From Aotearoamyces nothofagi (taxonomy: Eukaryota; Ascomycota; Leotiomycetes; Leotiales; Tympanidaceae): 64,000 nt of DNA. Each line of letters opens with the position of its first letter. Positions within the stretch are counted from its first letter, which is position 1. A model generated the notes under the pieces. The model was not told where the DNA came from. It ran no database searches and was given only the letters and a program-made list of their open reading frames with translations. The position numbers were made by a program, and so were the translations under genes. This document shows, one piece after another, positions 43,608 to 54,140 of this stretch. Location of the stretch: contig JADDTR010000017.1 in NCBI GenBank assembly GCA_015345905.1, positions 310,001-374,000 on the forward strand, written 5' to 3'.

Positions 43608-45307
43608 ATGGGCTCTACACAGCACTTAGAGGACTATTCGCCCATGATAACGAGTCTTTGGAGTTGCGACACGTTTGACAAAGCTCAGGCTCTCATCAAA
43701 TCTGATCATGTGGATCCCCCGGTGACGATATCGAATTTCGTCTCCAATTCTTTTGTCTCGCGTACATCTACTGAATGGATTGACTCGTTTGAACCAAAGA
43801 CTGGAAAGCTATACGCCCGAGTGCAAAATAGCACTTCGTCCGAGGTTGAAGCAGCTATTGATGCTGCTGCTACTGCATTCAAGAGTTGGAGCCGCACGAC
43901 TCGTGCCGAACGGTCCAAGTACTTGCAACGTATTGCCACTCTTATCCAGCAGAATAGAGAACTGTTCGCAGTGTGGGAGAGCATTGACCAGGGAAAGACG
44001 CTGGAAAGAGCACGGATAGAAGTTGACCGTGCCATCTCTAATTTCTCGTATGTTGACTCCAGTTTGAATTCTCCGTACAATCTACCCTACATTTGGCGAT
44101 GTTGATCTTGAATAGATATTTCTCGACATATATTTTGCATGAAGAAAGCTCTGCGCGGATAATAGATGGAGTGGCTCTAACGTATGAGCACCGATCGCCG
44201 GCAGGTGTCTTTGCACTTATATCGCCTTGGAACATGCCAATTTATCTTCTCACCTGGAAGATAGCTCCGTGCATTGCATTTGGGTGTACGGCCGTCGCCA
44301 AACCGAGTGAAGTTACAAGCATGTCCGCTTTCTGTGAGTAATAGCCTCTCTTCTTGTAGGTATCTACCTACTAATAAGACAAAGTATTAGCGGAGGTTAT
44401 AAGACAAGCTGAGCTTCCTAGTGGGGTTGTGAACTTAGTGTTTGGAAATGGTGCAATCGGCGGTACTACTCTCGTCAAAAGTCAAAAGATCGGTGGCGTA
44501 TCATTTACTGGAGGGACTGCAACTGGAATCCAGATCCGAAAGGATACCGTAGCAGATATTGGCAAACACCTATCCTTGGAGCTTGGTGGAAAGAACCCAA
44601 CTCTCATCTTCGATGATGTAGACCTTGAAAAGGCGGTGGCTACGGCTGCGGCCGCGGCTTTCGAGAATCAAGGAGAGGTATATTCAAAGTGCTAAATGGA
44701 TATTTTATATGTATCTAACATTGCACAGATCTGTCTCTGTGGCTCCCGGATATATGTTCAAAAGGGGATATATGAAGCTTTCGTAAGGAAATTCACTGGC
44801 TACGTAGCAGAAAACTACAAATGTGGTGGTAAAGTGGGAGCTATCGTATCTCTTCAGCATTACAAGAAGATTCTCTCCTATCTATTCTTGGCAGAACAGG
44901 AGAAAGCTGTCTTTGAGTTGGGTTCTATCCCAGATGCTAACCCAACTTCGGGATACTGGATGGAACCGATTATCCTCACTGGTGTCTCTACTTCCAGCGC
45001 TGTGATGCGGGAAGAGATTTTTGGGCCAGTTGTCACAATTGCGCCGTTTGGTACAGAAGATGAAGCAGTGGGGCTAGCTAACGACAACCCAAATGGCCTT
45101 GCTGCTGTCTTGCTAACGAAAGATGGAGCAAGGATGAGACGTGTTGGAGAACAAATAGAGGCGGGATTGATATGGGTAAATTGCTGGCTTGTTAGGGAAT
45201 TAGGCACTCCCTTCGGCGGAATGAAAAATTCAGGCATAGGCCGCGAAGGAGGCGCATATAGTAGAGATGTATTCACGCATGTTCGGACGTTGCATGTTCC
45301 GGCATAG
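43608..45307 (+). CDS. 2-aminomuconic semialdehyde dehydrogenase (ALDH8A1/NbaE type)
   Basis: Four exons, 43608-44047, 44116-44333, 44385-44677 and 44729-45307; 509 aa. It oxidises 2-aminomuconate semialdehyde to 2-aminomuconate with NAD+. ALDH motifs in order: SPWNMP, GGTATG with [19 protein letters not shown] (general base Glu), and [16 protein letters not shown] with catalytic C319. ENQGEICLC and the C-terminal [27 protein letters not shown] closely parallel human ALDH8A1 (NQGEICLC, WTNCWLIRELNLPFGGMKSSGIGREG), which separates it from other ALDHs. The third exon's acceptor is uncertain: AAAG at 44384 gives AFLLAEVI as homologs show, while TAG at 44390 gives AFSEVI; both keep the frame. Confidence 0.9.
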
Positions 45308-45627
45308 TGAAAATAAGGGCCTGTATTACCTGTGAGCTTTTTGCACGCTCACTGGGAAAGAAATGGAGAACATCTGTCTAAAAAAATTCCGGTGCTAATA
45401 TTAACATGAAAAAAAACCTGAAGAGTGGAAAGATATTAATGTGCTCGTTATGAAAAGGTGGGGTGTCACGTGTACTAGTGATCTAGGGGAAATGAGCTAG
45501 GCCAAGCTTTCATTGGCGGCAACCCCACCCCACAAAAAGCTTATTGCGCGATCTACTTAGCAGCTCCCATGAAATATTTCAGGTGCAATTCTGGTGACTC
45601 GAAAGGACCGTGAGCATCTGCTTTGAG
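45308..45627. other. Promoter region of the MFS gene
   Basis: 320-bp spacer between the dehydrogenase stop and the transporter start. No gene or clear site is seen beyond CCCCACCCCAC near 45522. Confidence 0.5.
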
Positions 45628-47709
45628 ATGTCTCTCTCATCCTCCCACCCAGCCATCATAATGACAGAACAGGCAATTACTACCCATAATAAGGATGATG
45701 GACAAGTGCTTGAGGGGAAGGCATCAGGCTCGGATCTTGTCGTGGATGGCCCTAACGATCATGAACTGGGGGTTTTCAACGAGGAACAGCCTGAACCGGA
45801 GAAGATTCGAAGTCGACTCCAGATGTTTGGCGTTCTTCTAGCTCTCAATGTACGTACTCCTTGCCCTCTAAAAGCGTTCTAAGCTCGAGTCGGAAACCTG
45901 AGATGGAAAAGTTGGGGAGGTGCCACCTACCTTTTTTTTTAGAGCCTCTTGCAGGGCCTTCGTAGTCCCAAGCGCTCCGCTCCTAATCTTTCTAATTCCT
46001 CTGTATATTGTTTTGCTGTTGGTTTTAGTCTGCTATATTTCTCATGTTATCAGCTAACGTCTCATGCTATAGTTATGCATGTTTGTTGCTGCATTAGATC
46101 AGACGATAGTAGCTACTGCAGTACCAACGATTGCTTCTGATTTCAATTCAGCTTCAGGATATGTCTGGATTGGCGGTGCTTATCTCCTGGCTAACGCCGC
46201 AGCTTGCTCAATATGGGCCAAACTCTCAGATATATGGGGTCGGAAACCGGTTCTGCTTGCTGCTGTAGCAATATTTTTCGGTAGCTCCATTATATGCGCA
46301 AAAGCAATCGATATGAAAATGCTAATAATTGGCCGCGCTATACAAGGGACAGCTGGCGGCGGCCTTATCCAGCTTTGTTTCATCACCATTTCAGATCTCT
46401 TTAGCATGAGGTCAGTCCGCAATTGCCCAATACCCGGCGCAGTTATCCTAACTATAAAGCAGGCGACGTAGTTTTTATTTAGGACTTACTGAAATTGCAT
46501 GGGCCTTGGCGGGCGGAATTGGACCTCTCGTCGGTGGGGCATTTACAGAAAAGCTATCTTGGCGTTATTGCTTTTGGCTCAATCTTCCTATCTCAGGGTT
46601 GACATTTATCCTTTTATTGATATTTTTAGACGTCCACAATCCTAAAACTTCAGTAATCGACGGGTTTAAGGCTATTGACTGGGCTGGAAGCCTCTCAATA
46701 CTGGGTTTAACATTGATGCTGCTTCTCGGACTTGAGTTTGGTGGTGCAACCTTCCCTTGGAAATCTCCACAGGTTATTTGCCTCGTCATATTTGGAGCTC
46801 TCATGACTTTTGTTTTTATTTTCAGTGAAAAAAAACTTGCGAAATATCCTCTTATGCCTCTTGGTCTGTTTAGCAAGAGGTCAAACGTGGCTTGTCTTTT
46901 GGTATGCTTCTTGCATGGCATGGTAAGTGGTCTCCTAGCAATATAAATTTTCCCTTGTCCTTATTGAAGTTTTGCAGATCTTTATAGCCGCCGAATATTA
47001 CCTACCTTTATATTTTCAGTCCGCTCTGCAGGCTTCACCCCTCAAGTCAGGCTATCTAGTCCTCCCAATCATCGTCACAGAGGCATTGATGGGCATGACT
47101 GCCGGTGCGATAATCCATCGGACAGGCCGCTACATTGAGCTCATCTGGATCGGTGCCGTCTTGATGACAGTCGGTAACGGACTATATATCCTGTTCTCCG
47201 AAGATACTTCTATTGGCAAAATAGTAGGGTTTCAAATCCTCGCTGGAGTTGGTGGTGGCTTACTCTTTGAGACGCCTCTTATCGCTCTCACGGCTCTCGT
47301 TTCTCAAGACGATATTGCAACTGCGACAGCTACATTTGGCTTTACTCGAAATCTCGCCACCTCCCTGTCCATAGTTATTGGTGGTGTGATTTTCCAAAAC
47401 TCGATGGACATCCGAGTATTGGAGCTGAGCTTACCTCCTATAAGTTTACCGTCTAACGTTACAGATTTACTATCTGGAGGTGGCGCAGCTGCAAATGTTA
47501 ATGTTGTTGCAACGTTAAAGGATCCGGCCCAAAGATTAGCAGTACAAGAAGCATTTGCTTGGAGTATGAGGAATATGTGGATTTTATACGCGTGTATCGC
47601 CGGCACTTGCCTATTGGCAACATTGTTCATTAAGAAGGCCCATTTGAGCAAGCAACATGCGGAGACAAAAACGGGGATCAATAAGGATGTGACTCGGGTT
47701 TTCGAATGA
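45628..47709 (+). CDS. MFS transporter, DHA2 (14-TM) type
   Basis: Four exons, 45628-45849, 46073-46410, 46463-46922 and 46978-47709; introns 223, 52 and 55 nt; 583 aa from ATG 45628 (a second ATG at 45661 is equally plausible). After a ~60-residue hydrophilic N-terminus comes LDQTIVATAVPTI, the DHA2 family motif in TM1, then DIWGRKP (motif A), GRAIQGTAGGG, FSMRRRSFYLGL across the second splice, and GGIGPLVGG (antiporter-like motif C), with about 14 membrane helices. DHA2 proteins are proton-coupled exporters or importers of drugs, siderophores and aromatic metabolites. Following the catabolic genes directly, it probably moves the substrate or a toxic intermediate. The first intron is long for this window. 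Confidence 0.87.
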
Positions 47710-47916
47710 ATGGATCCAAAGCACATATAATGGGATTTTTTAAAAAAGGAAAAACACGTGGAGCATTTATGGTATTGATGGGGGGATATCATTATTGTTC
47801 GCTATGTTACATTTCAACTTTGAATTATAGTATAAAAGCTTACATTCTGTTACCAAACACCTTCAACAACACAGCATTTCAGATAAATCATTACCAAGCC
47901 CTGTGTGATGCATCCC

Positions 47917-48862
47917 TTACATATCAATGTCCATCAAGCAAACACCTAACATCTCAGCACTTTCTGACCACGTCGGATGAAGACGACTACGACATTCCGT
48001 CCGACACAACCTGCAACTCCACCATATCGGTCCCACATACGGCAATACTACTGAGCAGCGATAACACAGCCCTCTGCCCTTTGTAACCGCCAAATGCTCC
48101 TTCTGCCTTCGCTCGCGTTTTGCGATACTGACCGCGAATGGCTCCCGTGCACACTGCTGGCACAGTTCCCGGTAGGCGATGCGCGAAGACTGTCCCGGGA
48201 GGCAGTCACAAGGTCTAGCTTCCTTCGCCGCAGGAGAATCGAAGGACCGAAGCACGACGGGTTTATTTTTGCAGATATGTTGACGGTAGCATTTCGAGCA
48301 GTAGGGTTCACATGTCCGTATATGTTTTGTTGTGTGCGGTGGAGCTAGATCAATCCCAACTCGGCAAGACTGGATATATATTAGACTTCATGCCTCAGGG
48401 GATGCTTGGCTGGCTTACGTGGCAGATGGGGTTATTACAGCAATAGCAATGATTCGTACTGTCCCCGAAACAGCACTTACTTTGCAGAGATCTCAGACGT
48501 GCCCGGCGATCTGGCTCGTAGAAGATAGACATGTGGATGCCACGTGATACAAGACTGAGACTTAATATGTCGGTATAATGCAGCTCCCTGACGATCGATG
48601 TGAAAGTCGGATAAGACGAAAGAAGTTCCGCAAGCCTGTTCTCTTGGCTACTCTCTACAAAAGACCACGTCTTTGGAAGCTGATAAGGATGTAAACCAGC
48701 GCTATCTGAGCTGCTATGCAAAGGGTCCAGGTCGCCGTCGCCGTCGCCATTGACCTCTCGCAGTCCCGAGTCCCGTCGCTGTATCCGTCTCGTCAAGTAG
48801 CGAATCGCAAACCGCCAGAGCCCCGCGACGGCTTTCGGTCCACATCTATTCCAGGCGCGCAT
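47917..48862 (-). CDS. F-box-like, Cys-rich protein
   Basis: Two exons, 48419-48862 and 47917-48369, with a 49-nt intron (GTAAGC...TATCCAG); 298 aa from ATG 48862 (the frame upstream is open only to a TTG). A probable degenerate F-box lies near residues 85-120 (RELHYTDILSLSLVSRGIHMSIF), followed by Cys-rich segments: CYCCNNPICHSC, CEPYCSKCYRQHIC and, later, CQQC, CYRC and CRLC. These pairs look like one or two zinc ribbons. The splice joins NPIC-H to SCRVG and completes the first ribbon. F-box proteins link substrates to SCF ubiquitin ligases. It is convergent with the MFS gene and marks the right edge of the catabolic cluster; a role in it is not indicated. Confidence 0.72.
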
Positions 48863-49742
48863 ATAGAAGAAACGCAAAGCACCCAGCTTGCGAAAGCTGC
48901 TAGGGATTCTGTATCGTACCGTAAAATGCTACCGCTTAGACGGCTTTACGTAGCGGGCTGCGCGAGGCTTAATTATGCCTCACGAAGTGGGAGCTGGGGA
49001 ATGGCGGCTCTTGATATCTTCTGTAGCTGCCTAAAGCTGGGGGCGCTGGCGAGGCTGGGTTGTGCGAACCCTTGCCGATCTGCGATGTACTATATACCAA
49101 GTAATGCCCCGAGACATTTGAAATCGATAACTTCTGACCTTTGCTTTTGCGTACGCATATGTGCTTGTTCTGCTGCTCTGTTTCCTCGTTTTCAGAGACA
49201 GATTCCCGCTGGGCTAGTCAGAGGTCGGGACTGGAGATTCGGGCACCGAGCTTAGATACGAGAGCGCTCGACGAAACGTCGAAAGTCCAGTCGAGGTCTT
49301 GATGAATGGAGTCGTCGATCGGGGGTACTTGTGACGTCTTCTACTCACTTATGCTTACAACTTTCATGTTAGCCTATGTCGAACTTATTTCGGCACAGTG
49401 GCATATCCGATTCAGGAATTCAGTAGTAAATCATTTGACAGCTCCTGCCATAATCTTACAACTGGTTCACAACCCCTTTGCGTGATTCAGCAGAGAGCAC
49501 GAGGCTGTAGAGTCTAGGTTCCAGAAAGCAAAGAAACCTAAAGCGAAAAGCGCTGCGTTGGAGTAACAAAGTGTATTTCTGCATGACTTTTAGCTAATAT
49601 GCTGCTCTAGCTAGCCAATCTCCAGTATAGTATAGTATAGCCATAACTCCAGCCATAATTCCTAGTCTATTTCAATAGATGGTATCACCACTTCAAATGG
49701 ATTTCATCACTCATCATTCCCTACTCCTACTGGTTGTCCATT
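48863..49742. other. Intergenic between F-box-like gene and amine oxidase 3' end
   Basis: 880 bp with no supported gene. A short TATAGTATAG repeat sits at ~49626-49640. Confidence 0.55.
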
Positions 49743-51972
49743 CTATATCTTGCTCGGAGTCTCTGTCTTGGTACAGCAAACATCTCCATCCTTCCCAATT
49801 ACAGCCGTGGTAGTCTCGGCCTGCGCAGACACAAGCACAGACTTGTTGAAGTCCTGGGTGCTGGGCGGGACATCGATAGCTGGGTTCTTCTCGAAGAAGT
49901 TGACAGGCTTGAGTGACACTTTGATGATTTCGACAGGCATAACTGGGAAATCTTCAATTCTAGGCACGTGGTTAATACCGAATTGAACCCAGACGACAAT
50001 GTCCTTGTCCTTAACATCATCCTTGCGGGCTGCGAATGATCGGACACCAGTTCCTCCACGTGACTGGTTGGTGTATTTTCCGGCTGCGTAGTACTCGCCA
50101 TCGCGGTAGCTGGTCACGTAGATGTTGTGGTCGGCGAATTCGGCACGCTTGTGGTGGAAAGATTCTGCGTCCGCAAGCATCTTTTGGAAAGGTGGTACAT
50201 GGATCTTGTAAGAAACAGGCTTTCCATTGATCGAGTTATGGACGAAAGAGTTTTGGATTTTGAATGTGCGATTTGTGTCAGCATTGAGGTCGAGACCAGA
50301 AGATTCGGTAACGACGGTTTCATTGACTGTGTAGCCAACACCGTAAGGGTTGAAGTCTGAACGTGGCATAGCATGTGCTTCGTCATAGGTCAAACGGTTG
50401 AGAGGTCCGTCAAGCATTGGGTCAACACGTAGAGAGAAAAAATGTTGATGATGAGCAGCGAGAACACCTGGGTGCACAATAGTTCCCCATGGTACTTCAA
50501 TACCCTCATCAATTGGCTGTGTTGATAGAATCCCAGTGGCACGAACTTCGTAGATCAATTCTCCAGCCTGGTTGAACATGAAAGCAAGAATGTACTCGTA
50601 GTTGGAAACTGTAATAATAGACTGAAGCACGAGTTCACGGTTGCGAACAACTACTGCACGCCCAGTACGGTAGTTGGTGTGCTTCCATCCAATACCAGCA
50701 TCTTGCTCATGAATACAAACAACATTTTCCATCGGAAGAGGCTCTCCTGCGGAGTTGTTTAGGACTGCTGATAGGTAATGGATAGCACCAAGACAATCAC
50801 ATCCGAGCTTTAGGTTGTTTGCCGTGCTACCTGCACCGGCATCTCCAAGGTCAAATGCAGCCTTCTTGTGGAAAGGGTGTCGTGGATCGGCGTATGGAAT
50901 ATTCATGTCTGAAAGAGACAATCTGTAGAATAGAGGACGGCCATCGTAATGAACATCGTATATGACCATACCCTCCCGGATGTTAAACCCAACCTTGAAA
51001 GCCCACTTTTGCCAAGCGATCTCATGACCTTGCTCGCTGAAGTTGCTAACAGAGAAGCTAGCACCCTCAGGCTGGACCACCCTCAGCGGTTTGAGATCAG
51101 TGCGGAGCTTATATGCCTCTGGAATATACTCGTTTGGTGGTTGGACCTTGTACGGAGAGGGAGGCTTAATCGTGTTGTCTGTACCGGTGGGAAGGTAATC
51201 AATTCTTACAACTTTCATCGTCTCTGCACTGATAACTGGAGAAATACTGAGGGGCATGGCGTAGTGGTTGCTGTCGGCCTCTGATGAGTTGTTTGGGTCA
51301 CGAAGGTAAAGGAAACATTGGAACAAGCGCTTTTCGTCACTGAAGAGACCATTGTTGACGCCATCAGAGCCTATGGATATTAGCTGTCAGTCCGTGAGTA
51401 ATATACAGCAAACTTCTCACCATAAATCCAAGGGTCGCTAATGACGACTGTGCCCTCTGGAAGCTTTAATTTGGCAAGCTCGGCCTGTACTCCTTCATCC
51501 GTCAAGGCAATTTTTTCCGCCAAAATAATCTCTTCTCCATCCGAGTTACTATGTATGTTGGGTCCGAGTCGTACATTGCTCTCGACCTTGCCTTCTGATA
51601 GGTTTACTATTGCTTCATGGAGTTTGTCCTGTATGTAACATATATTAGTCTATATAATTGCATACATGCATAGAATAAGGTGCTTACGGTGTTTTTAATG
51701 TAGTAGACAACAAAACTTCTTCTATCTATAGCAGTTACTTGCTTTCCCTCATGCTCAGCAACAAGATATGGTAGAAGTTCGGCCTTCTTCGGCTCTTGCA
51801 GGGTAATGGCCTTGAACTGGAAAAGCGTGTTGGAAGGCCATACTGATTTGATGAGCTTTGTGCTCTCACTGATCTCGCTGGCGGTCAGTGGTCCAATAGG
51901 ATGCTGGAGAGTTTCGGTTTGCTTGGCTGTGCCAACAAAGGGCAAAGAGACCGGGACTTGCTCAGTAGACAT
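49743..51972 (-). CDS. Copper amine oxidase (primary amine oxidase), probably peroxisomal
   Basis: Three exons, 51688-51972, 51421-51628 and 49743-51370, introns 59 and 50 nt; 706 aa. It oxidises primary amines to aldehyde, ammonia and H2O2 with copper and topaquinone. The cofactor Tyr is Y422 in the SNYEY motif; copper His residues appear in HQHFFSLRVD and a later His; FDLGDAGAG holds the catalytic Asp region. Both N-terminal domains (N2/N3) are present: HPIGPLTASEI at the start, SDPWIYGSDGVNN across the second splice. It ends TPSKI; SKI fits the loose PTS1 consensus, so peroxisomal import is likely, as in methylotrophic yeast amine oxidase. Length is normal. Two GATAAG sites lie upstream (52113, 52227), consistent with nitrogen control. 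Confidence 0.94.
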
Positions 51973-52112
51973 GGTGACGGAGGTGAATGAAGGAATGCAC
52001 GGATGGGAGGTACGAAGCTCGGAACTATAGCCTTAATGAGTGAGTAGGAAGAAAAGATACAGCATCGGGAAGACACAAGGGCTTTATACTCGGGGGGGGG
52101 GCGACACAGAGC

Positions 52113-52232
52113 GATAAGGGTGCCAACTTTGCACCCCGCCCACCCCGGTCTCAACCCGCAATATGGATTGTCCGATATCGAGCCCCACCACAGCGATAAT
52201 CTACGTCCGCCCGCCTATACTTGCCAGATAAG
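52113..52232. promoter_or_regulatory. Two GATAAG sites in the amine oxidase promoter
   Basis: GATAAG at 52113-52118 and 52227-52232, ~140 and ~255 bp upstream of the ATG, match AreA/GATA-factor core sites used in nitrogen catabolite control. Binding is inferred. Confidence 0.4.
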
Positions 52233-52418
52233 GGAAAGCGCCGTCTGATATTGACTGTACAGTATCAATACGAGCATGTCACTCACTGTAACTTGCGAAA
52301 CGGCGGAAGCGGAAGCGGAATCGGAAAGGTCCAAGGAGCAGATGAAGGGAGAACAAGGCAATCTTATCAGCACAGCATATATCACTGCGCTCAAGGCTAA
52401 AAATCACCCGCGCCCGGG

Positions 52419-52943
52419 TATTGCAAGAGCTGTGGTTCATGTGATTTATACCCGGATAAGTAAGAATATCCGCCCCGTCGGTTCTTCCGAACTACTCCGT
52501 TTCGGCATTTGACACTGATAGGCGGCCACGACGGGTGGTATGTGCGCTGATTGGCCAGGCTGGACCTTCTTCTTCCAGAAAAAAGATGCACGTGACCGGC
52601 TTTAGTGCTATGAGAAGGCCTCTGCTTCCGCTTCCGATTCCGATTCCGCGCCTGAGAGTACAGACATCGTCATTATCCCACGTGCTTNTATTGCAAGAGC
52701 TGTGGTTCATGTGATTTATACCCGGATAAGTAAGAATATCCGCCCCGTCGGTTCTTCCGAACTACTCCGTTTCGGCATTTGACACTGATAGGCGGCCACG
52801 ACGGGTGGTATGTGCGCTGATTGGCCAGGCTGGACCTTCTTCTTCCAGAAAAAAGATGCACGTGACCGGCTTTAGTGCTATGAGAAGGCCTCTGCTTCCG
52901 CTTCCGATTCCGATTCCGCGCCTGAGAGTACAGACATCGTCAT
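52419..52943. repeat. 255-bp exact direct repeat flanking a single N
   Basis: Copy 1 is 52419-52673 and copy 2 is 52689-52943; both start TATTGCAAGAGCTGTGG and end CAGACATCGTCAT and look identical. The only ambiguous base in the window, N at 52688, sits directly before copy 2. Most simply this is an unmerged overlap between two contigs. Confidence 0.85.
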
Positions 52944-54140
52944 ACATGACGTGAAAGAAACCTCCAGAGATGCCAGAAAAGCTGCAGTCCATCAATGACG
53001 GGAGCTTTCCGGTCATCTTTGGCTTATTATACGTCTAGGAATATATAATTTACAATGTCTTGCTAGAGTTACGCTCCGGCAAATATCTGTTTAGACTTCA
53101 GGATGGCTACTTAAATTTTACCAGCATGAAATCATCATAACTCTGTAAGTTATTTTAACAACAGATAAAGAAAGTCTATTTACCTTTCTCGTCATTATTC
53201 CACGTCCTTTTCTTCGATCTAGCAGAGAAGGGCCCCACCACTCTATCAGCTCTATCCCATCTACTATCTCCTTAATCAGCAAAGCACTCTTTATTTCGTC
53301 TTGTTTCTTTTGAACACCAAAGAAAATTCCTCTAAATATGTATAATTGCTCGTGTATATATATGTGGTATCATTGGGACTTAGAGTCGCACGGGCGTCGT
53401 AGGGGTGACAAGACCATAGCTTGAGCGTCTCTCTGATCCCTACTCCGCTCAGGGGCAGCTCTCATAGGAAATGATTACAACCACGAAGAGGTATCTGCCT
53501 TTAGATAATTCGAAGTCATCTGTGCTTCCGAAACTGATACGGCTTCTAGAGATGCTGGAGCTCTCAGAGCAACTTGCGACCGTGTTGTCACGGTCCGAAG
53601 CAGCACTCGAAGGACACTACGAACGCAAATGTAGCAATATGTCGTTTGTCGAATATGAGATGATTGTTCGTCGGTCCAGTTAGAAGCCAGGAAAGGGCGT
53701 ATTATGTTTAGCCAGTCCAGCTGTTGACATATGGTGGGGAGGGGTACTCTCCCCAGCCAGAATGAGATATAATGTGGTTCTTCTGCATCGTTGTGATAGT
53801 TCTTGATGCCATCATTGTTCTGCATATTTTCGAAATCTATTGACGATATTGGAATATTTCTTGTATATCCTCGATGCCAACTGCATCTTTAGCTCTTCGG
53901 CGTAGTCTCGTCTCGGAGCGTATCACATTGCATTCGAGGTAGATCTAGATCTTACGAGCCTTAAGCCTCCCAGACACGCTTTCACTATACTCCAGGATCC
54001 ATATCAAGTCTCGTTCTCGTATAGAACATTTTAATAAATTGTGAGGACTCTTACAAATCCCGCAATATGCTATGCTTCGCCCACCGATTCTAGACATCTA
54101 TCTAATGTCACTCCCATCCATGCATCTTCAAAACATCAAG

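Larger units (their letters stand above)
51973..54140. other. 2.2-kb spacer including a duplicated seam
   Basis: Holds the amine oxidase promoter and the 255-bp direct repeat described separately. The remainder (52944-54140) is AT-rich with no supported gene. Confidence 0.6.

Noticed and set aside
52397-53016. Two identical ~63-aa ORFs that look like a duplicated small gene
   Set aside because: They lie in the 255-bp duplicated seam around the N and have no protein-like features.
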